A stretch of 64,000 bases of DNA from the NCBI GenBank assembly GCA_963712995.1, contig CAVQKH010000030.1, positions 1-64,000 on the forward strand, written 5' to 3'. The notes beneath the pieces were generated by a model. The model saw only the letters and a list, made by a program, of their open reading frames with translations. It did no database searches and was not told the origin of the DNA. The number at the start of each line of letters is the position of its first letter. The stretch's first letter is position 1. Origin of the DNA: GCA-003244245 sp963712995. GTDB lineage: Bacteria; Actinomycetota; Actinomycetes; Mycobacteriales; Pseudonocardiaceae. Made by a program: the position numbers and the translations under genes. Shown here in pieces: positions 60,654-64,000 of this stretch.

Positions 60654-60665
60654 TTGATATATCAA
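60654..60665. promoter_or_regulatory. 12-bp palindrome TTGATATATCAA in the ccr promoter region
   Basis: Perfect AT-rich dyad in high-GC DNA, 66 bases upstream of the ccr start. On the minus strand TATATC within it could be the ccr -10. A TetR-type gene lies nearby (61143), making an operator role attractive. Confidence 0.5.
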
Positions 60666-60786
60666 ACGCTACAGCCCCGAGTGAGTGAGGCCGGTCCGTT
60701 CTCGTTCTGGCGACATCTTGACCGGGCGGCCAATCAAGCGCATCATCGCAAGCTGTCGGGGGAGAAGTTCGTGGAGGTGAGTGCAC

Positions 60787-61146
60787 ATGGCGAAGAAATG
60801 GATGCGCTGGCAGGACTGGGTCGCCGTGGTCCTGGGTGCCATCGCAGCGCTGTCGGTGCTGCGGCTGGAGACGTCGCAGGCAGCGATGTGGAGCCTGCTG
60901 GTGTTCGGCGTGTTATTGCTGGTCAGCGGCTTGTGGTCGCTGGCTATGCCGGGTTCGGTGGCCAGCGAGTACGTGCATATCGGATTAGGTGCGCTGTTGT
61001 TCATCAGTCCCTGGGTGCTGGGTTATCTCAGCTTCCCGGCGGCCGCGTGGACGTCCTGGGTGATCGGAGCGCTGGCGGTCGCCGTGGGCGCCGCCGCTGT
61101 CCCGGTGGCGATCACCACGCACCGCGGTATGGCGGGCCAGCACTGA
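60787..61146 (+). CDS. SPW-repeat membrane protein
   Basis: 119 residues with four membrane segments. The SPW domain is recognised by RWQDWVAVVLGA at the start and LLFISPWVLGYL in the third helix; only one SPW triplet is present. GGAGG lies nine bases before the ATG at 60787, whereas GTG 60781 is too close. Function unknown. It overlaps the TetR gene start region. Confidence 0.82.
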   Translation: MAKKWMRWQDWVAVVLGAIAALSVLRLETSQAAMWSLLVFGVLLLVSGLWSLAMPGSVASEYVHIGLGALLFISPWVLGYLSFPAAAWTSWVIGALAVAVGAAAVPVAITTHRGMAGQH

Positions 61147-61787
61147 ACGTCGGGGAGGATGCCCCTGCTCGGGAACGGATCCTCATCGCAGCGCAGGAGC
61201 TGTTCGCCGAGCAGGGGTTCGACGCCACTCCGACCTCGCGGATCGCCGAGCGTGCCGGAGTACCCAAGGGGCTGGTGCACTACTACTTCCGCCGCAAGCC
61301 GGACCTGCTGGTGGCGCTGGTCGAGCGGCTGCCCCGGGAACACCTCGACCACAGCCACATCGTGGTGCGCGGTGATGTCGCGGGCAGCCTGCGCCGCCTG
61401 GTGGCCGCCCTCGACGCCTGGCTGGACGCCTCGCCGGTGCTGTCCCACCTGCTCTGGCGGGAGGCCGACACCCACCACGTGGTGCGCGACGCGCTCACCG
61501 CCCGGTTCCGCTGGATGGTTGACGAGATCCGGGCGGTGATGCGTGCCGCGCTGCCCGAGTCGCGCCACGGGGCCACTGTGCACAGCGCCGACGTGCACAG
61601 CGCCGATGTGCTGCACAGCGCCGATGTGCACAGCGCGGCCGAGCTACTGGCCCTGGCGGTCAGCTACCGGCATTCCATGGCCCGGCACGCCGGTGACGGG
61701 CTCGCGATAGAGCCACCGCTGTCCATGCACCGCGAGCTGGACTTCCTCGCCGAGGCACTGGCACCCGGCACGGACACCGCTCATTGA
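61143..61787 (+). CDS. TetR family transcriptional regulator
   Basis: About 214 residues. The TetR HTH is complete: RERILIAAQELFAEQGFDAT, TSRIAERAGVPKGLVHYYF, RRKPDLL. The frame has no ATG, GTG or TTG close before the HTH; the nearest plausible codon is CTG at 61143 overlapping the SPW gene stop. A GTG near 61045 would add 33 residues read from SPW coding DNA. Residues about 146-166 are four short repeats of HSADV type (nt 61577-61640), absent from other TetR proteins I know. Possible regulator of ccr. Confidence 0.8.
   Translation: MNVGEDAPARERILIAAQELFAEQGFDATPTSRIAERAGVPKGLVHYYFRRKPDLLVALVERLPREHLDHSHIVVRGDVAGSLRRLVAALDAWLDASPVLSHLLWREADTHHVVRDALTARFRWMVDEIRAVMRAALPESRHGATVHSADVHSADVLHSADVHSAAELLALAVSYRHSMARHAGDGLAIEPPLSMHRELDFLAEALAPGTDTAH
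61577..61640 (+). repeat. Tandem CACAGCGCCGAYGTG repeats within the TetR gene
   Basis: Four near-identical copies of a 15-base unit, one interval 18 bases, encode HSADVHSADVLHSADVHSA. In-frame expansion implies slippage between copies and a tolerated loop between helices of the ligand domain. Confidence 0.85.
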
Positions 61788-61836
61788 CCGGACTCGAGAA
61801 TGAGAGAATCGCCAGAGCAACGCTGAGGGGTACCGG

Positions 61837-62037
61837 ATGCGCGATCAGCTGCTCGCGGCGCTCAGCGCACGGCTGGACCGGATCGTGGCGGCGAACAAGC
61901 CCGCGCTGGCGTTGGAGCCAGGAGCGCTCGATGATGCTCAACGCCTCGCCGAATACCTTCGTGATAGCGATGGCGATCTCGAAGCCTGCTATGTGCTCGG
62001 CTGGTTTCACTGGTATCTGCACGCAGCAATGACCTGA
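61837..62037 (+). CDS. N-terminal fragment of TPR-CHAT protein
   Basis: 66 residues (MRDQLLAALSARLDRIVAAN to GWFHWYLHAAMT) resembling the start of actinobacterial TPR-CHAT proteins, with RBS TGAGGGG. Homologous sequence continues in another frame (DLTLITNAVSLGQRVLTVVP) without a start, so this is likely the separated N-terminus of the next gene, with some TPR units lost. Confidence 0.5.
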   Translation: MRDQLLAALSARLDRIVAANKPALALEPGALDDAQRLAEYLRDSDGDLEACYVLGWFHWYLHAAMT

Positions 62038-62060
62038 CCCTGATCACGAACGCCGTCTCG

Positions 62061-63581
62061 TTGGGGCAACGGGTTCTGACCGTCGTGCCGGCCGACCACC
62101 CTGACCGGGCGGGGTGCCTGTCTCGCCTGGGCCTCGCCCTGTGGCTTCGATTTTGGCGGGTGGGGGCGCTGGTCGACCTGGACGGGGCGATCACCGCGCA
62201 TCGGAGAGCAGTGCAGGCCATCCGGGCTGATCATCCCGACCGAGCGGCCGTGTTGCGCAACCTCGGCAGTGCTCTGCAGGCTCGGTTCGAGCGAGTGGGG
62301 GAGTTGGTCGACTTGGATGAGGCGATCACCTTGGTCCGGGCTGCGCTGCGAGTTACCCCTGCTGATCACCCCAAGCGGGCGTTGATACTGATCAATCTGT
62401 GTGCCGTGCTGCTGCTTGCAGAGACGGCGTCTCGCCGCCTTGATCGTGGTGACCAGCAACACGCTCTCGGGGAGTTCGCTGGTCTGGCCAGTGAGGCCGC
62501 ATCCTTGGCTTTTCTCGTCGCGCACATCGAACCGATCGGAGAACCTGCGGCGGTCCGGGCGCTGCGGCTATTGGAACTCGGACGGGGGGTCCTACTCAGT
62601 CAGGCGCTGGATACCCGCAGCGACCTCACCGACCTTCAGACCCGCCATCCCGTGCTCGCTGCGCGGTTCATCGAGTTGCGTGACCAGCTTGACCAGGCAG
62701 GCCGCACATCAGTACTGGCTGACGGCGCAGGCATGGCCGATGCGTGGGAACAGCGCCGGGTCGAGGACCGGCACCAGCTCGCCATTGCGTTCGAGGTGGT
62801 AGTGACCGAGATCCGTGCTCTGGGCAGTTTTGAGGCGTTCCTGCTACCCCCTGAGCCGGATCAGCTCATCCGCCATGCCCAGCAGGGGCCGGTGGTGGTG
62901 GTCAACGTCAGCCGGTACCGCAGCGACGCCATCCTGGTCAGGTCAGAGGGGATCACTTCCATCCCGCTGCCGGACCTCGTCCAGGATACTTTGATCGACA
63001 GGATCAACTCTTTCCATCAGGCTCTCGGCGCCGCGCATGATCCCGATGCCAGCCCGGAGCAGCGGAGAGGTGCTCAGGACACTCTCAGTGCGGTCCTGGA
63101 GTGGCTGTGGGACGCTGCGGCCCAGCCGATTCTCGATGAACTCGGCTACGGGTACACGCCAGCGCTTGGGACGGCGTGGCCGCGGGTGTGGTGGGTGCCA
63201 GGCGGGCTCTTGGGTTTCCTGCCCCTGCATGCCGCTGGGTACCACCGCGAGTGGCCAGAAGTCAATGGCCGCCGCACCGTCATGGACCGGGTGATCTCGT
63301 CCTACACTCCCACGGTGCGTGCGCTCGCCTATGCCCGGGAACGCAACACGGCATCTGCTGTCGGCGAGCGGGCGCTGATCGTGGCCATGCCCACCACACC
63401 TGGCCTCGACAGCCCGCTGTGCCACGTGGTCGAGGAAGCTGAGCTGGTTCACGCGCGGCTTCCCGGCTCCGTACTGTTGATCGAGAACCAGGCGACCACT
63501 AATGCACACCGACCTACCAGGGCCAATGTCCTGGCGCAGCTGGGTGGCTGCGCTATCGCGCACTTCGCCTGCCACGGTTGA
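62061..63581 (+). CDS. TPR-CHAT protein, central part with catalytic His
   Basis: 506 residues. Two TPR-like units (PADHPDRAGCLSRLGLAL, HPDRAAVLRNLGSALQARFE) precede a linker and the first half of a caspase-like CHAT protease domain ending in AHFACHG, where the catalytic His lies. The frame stops right after this motif. CHAT proteases act in conflict systems such as Craspase and TPR-CHAT. The upstream part is in another frame, so the original protein was longer. Confidence 0.7.
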   Translation: MGQRVLTVVPADHPDRAGCLSRLGLALWLRFWRVGALVDLDGAITAHRRAVQAIRADHPDRAAVLRNLGSALQARFERVGELVDLDEAITLVRAALRVTPADHPKRALILINLCAVLLLAETASRRLDRGDQQHALGEFAGLASEAASLAFLVAHIEPIGEPAAVRALRLLELGRGVLLSQALDTRSDLTDLQTRHPVLAARFIELRDQLDQAGRTSVLADGAGMADAWEQRRVEDRHQLAIAFEVVVTEIRALGSFEAFLLPPEPDQLIRHAQQGPVVVVNVSRYRSDAILVRSEGITSIPLPDLVQDTLIDRINSFHQALGAAHDPDASPEQRRGAQDTLSAVLEWLWDAAAQPILDELGYGYTPALGTAWPRVWWVPGGLLGFLPLHAAGYHREWPEVNGRRTVMDRVISSYTPTVRALAYARERNTASAVGERALIVAMPTTPGLDSPLCHVVEEAELVHARLPGSVLLIENQATTNAHRPTRANVLAQLGGCAIAHFACHG

Positions 63582-63991
63582 GCCACCCCTTCGATCCGTC
63601 GCGGAGCTTACTGCTCCTGCACGATCACGACAGCGATCCGCTGACCGTCGCCAGCCTGGCGCCGATCCGGCTCGATCAAGCTCGGCTCGCGTACCTGTCG
63701 GCCTGCCGGACTGCGTTCAATCCCTCAATCGACCTGGCCGATGAGGCCATTCATCTGACTACCGCCTTCCAGCTTGCTGGCTACCCGCACGTCGTCGGTA
63801 CCCTGTGGGAGATCGACGACGCCTTGGCCGTCCACGTCGCCGACACCTTCTATGCCGCCCTGGCCACCGGCAACAACACGATCGACACCAGATATGCCGC
63901 GCAAGCACTCCACCATGCCGTGCGCCCCATCCGGGACGAACAGCCCGAGACACCCTCCTTGTGGGCCGCATACGTCCACGCCGGTGCCTGA
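63578..63991 (+). CDS. CHAT domain, C-terminal part with catalytic Cys
   Basis: 137 residues. Continues the CHAT domain: SHPFDPSRSLLLLHDHDSDP, then LAYLSACRTAFNP with the catalytic Cys, then GYPHVVGTLWEIDD. A TTG start overlaps the previous TGA (TTGA). A one-base deletion in CHG/LSHP would explain the split; coupled translation of two halves is the alternative. Ends ten bases before the window edge. Confidence 0.65.
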   Translation: MSHPFDPSRSLLLLHDHDSDPLTVASLAPIRLDQARLAYLSACRTAFNPSIDLADEAIHLTTAFQLAGYPHVVGTLWEIDDALAVHVADTFYAALATGNNTIDTRYAAQALHHAVRPIRDEQPETPSLWAAYVHAGA

Positions 63992-64000
63992 GTCGGCCGC

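Overview
The window is high-GC actinobacterial DNA, most likely from a member of the Pseudonocardiales. The gene order is the conserved actinobacterial block known from Mycobacterium and Streptomyces: argS locus, lysA, hom, thrC, thrB, rho, rpmE, prfA, prmC, yrdC, wecA, atpIBEFHAGDC, a DUF2550 gene, a PduO-type adenosyltransferase, murA, and further on nucS. Supporting signs are GTG starts, 4-base stop/start overlaps, a MurA with Asp in place of the catalytic Cys, EspC/WXG100-type genes, and many XRE-DUF5753/DUF397 genes. The genus cannot be fixed by reading alone.

Layout. 1-1.7 kb: tRNA-Arg(CCG) and a DUF3105-DUF305 envelope pair. 1.8-9.9 kb: an ArgS relative without its catalytic core (NrtL type), then lysA-hom-thrC-thrB and rho. 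9.9-15.6 kb: an accessory island between rho and rpmE with an XRE-DUF5753/DUF397 pair, a frameshifted NB-ARC/TPR gene and a small partner gene. 15.6-21.7 kb: a class IV aminotransferase, then rpmE, prfA, prmC, a secreted SGNH hydrolase, yrdC and wecA. 21.9-29.4 kb: the ATP synthase genes up to atpD. 29.5-36.1 kb: a second island that separates atpD from atpC; it holds an MNT/HEPN pair, a broken toxin-antitoxin locus, a decayed DUF4062-like/NB-ARC/TPR gene, a second XRE-DUF5753/DUF397 pair and two unknown genes. 36.2-41.2 kb: atpC, DUF2550, adenosyltransferase, murA and a small type VII secretion substrate cluster. 41.2-47.1 kb: acyl-CoA ligase, ethylmalonyl-CoA mutase, a RelBE-type toxin-antitoxin, an enoyl-CoA hydratase-like protein and nucS. 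47.1-54.4 kb: a third accessory region with a DUF6879/XRE-DUF5753 locus, menC, a TPR regulator and a three-gene cassette (radical SAM protein, DEDDh exonuclease, thymidylate-kinase-like protein). 54.4-64 kb: aldehyde dehydrogenase, a tandem-fused 3-hydroxyacyl-CoA dehydrogenase, zinc-ribbon proteins, a DivIVA-like coiled coil, crotonyl-CoA carboxylase/reductase, a TetR regulator and a split TPR-CHAT protein.

How the parts work together. The hydroxyacyl-CoA dehydrogenase, Ccr, Ecm and the cobalamin adenosyltransferase supply a large part of an ethylmalonyl-CoA pathway or C4-acyl-CoA precursor supply. The accessory regions carry toxin-antitoxin, STAND NTPase and CHAT genes typical of prokaryotic conflict systems. 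Nearly all the large ones are broken by several frameshifts, while the surrounding housekeeping genes are intact.

Most interesting candidate: the overlapping radical SAM / DEDDh exonuclease / TMP-kinase-like cassette at 52025-54387. It has a TPR regulator upstream on the other strand and a strong palindrome in front of that regulator. A shortened relic of a second copy of the same cassette lies at 48894-49160, which suggests the three genes are inherited as a unit.
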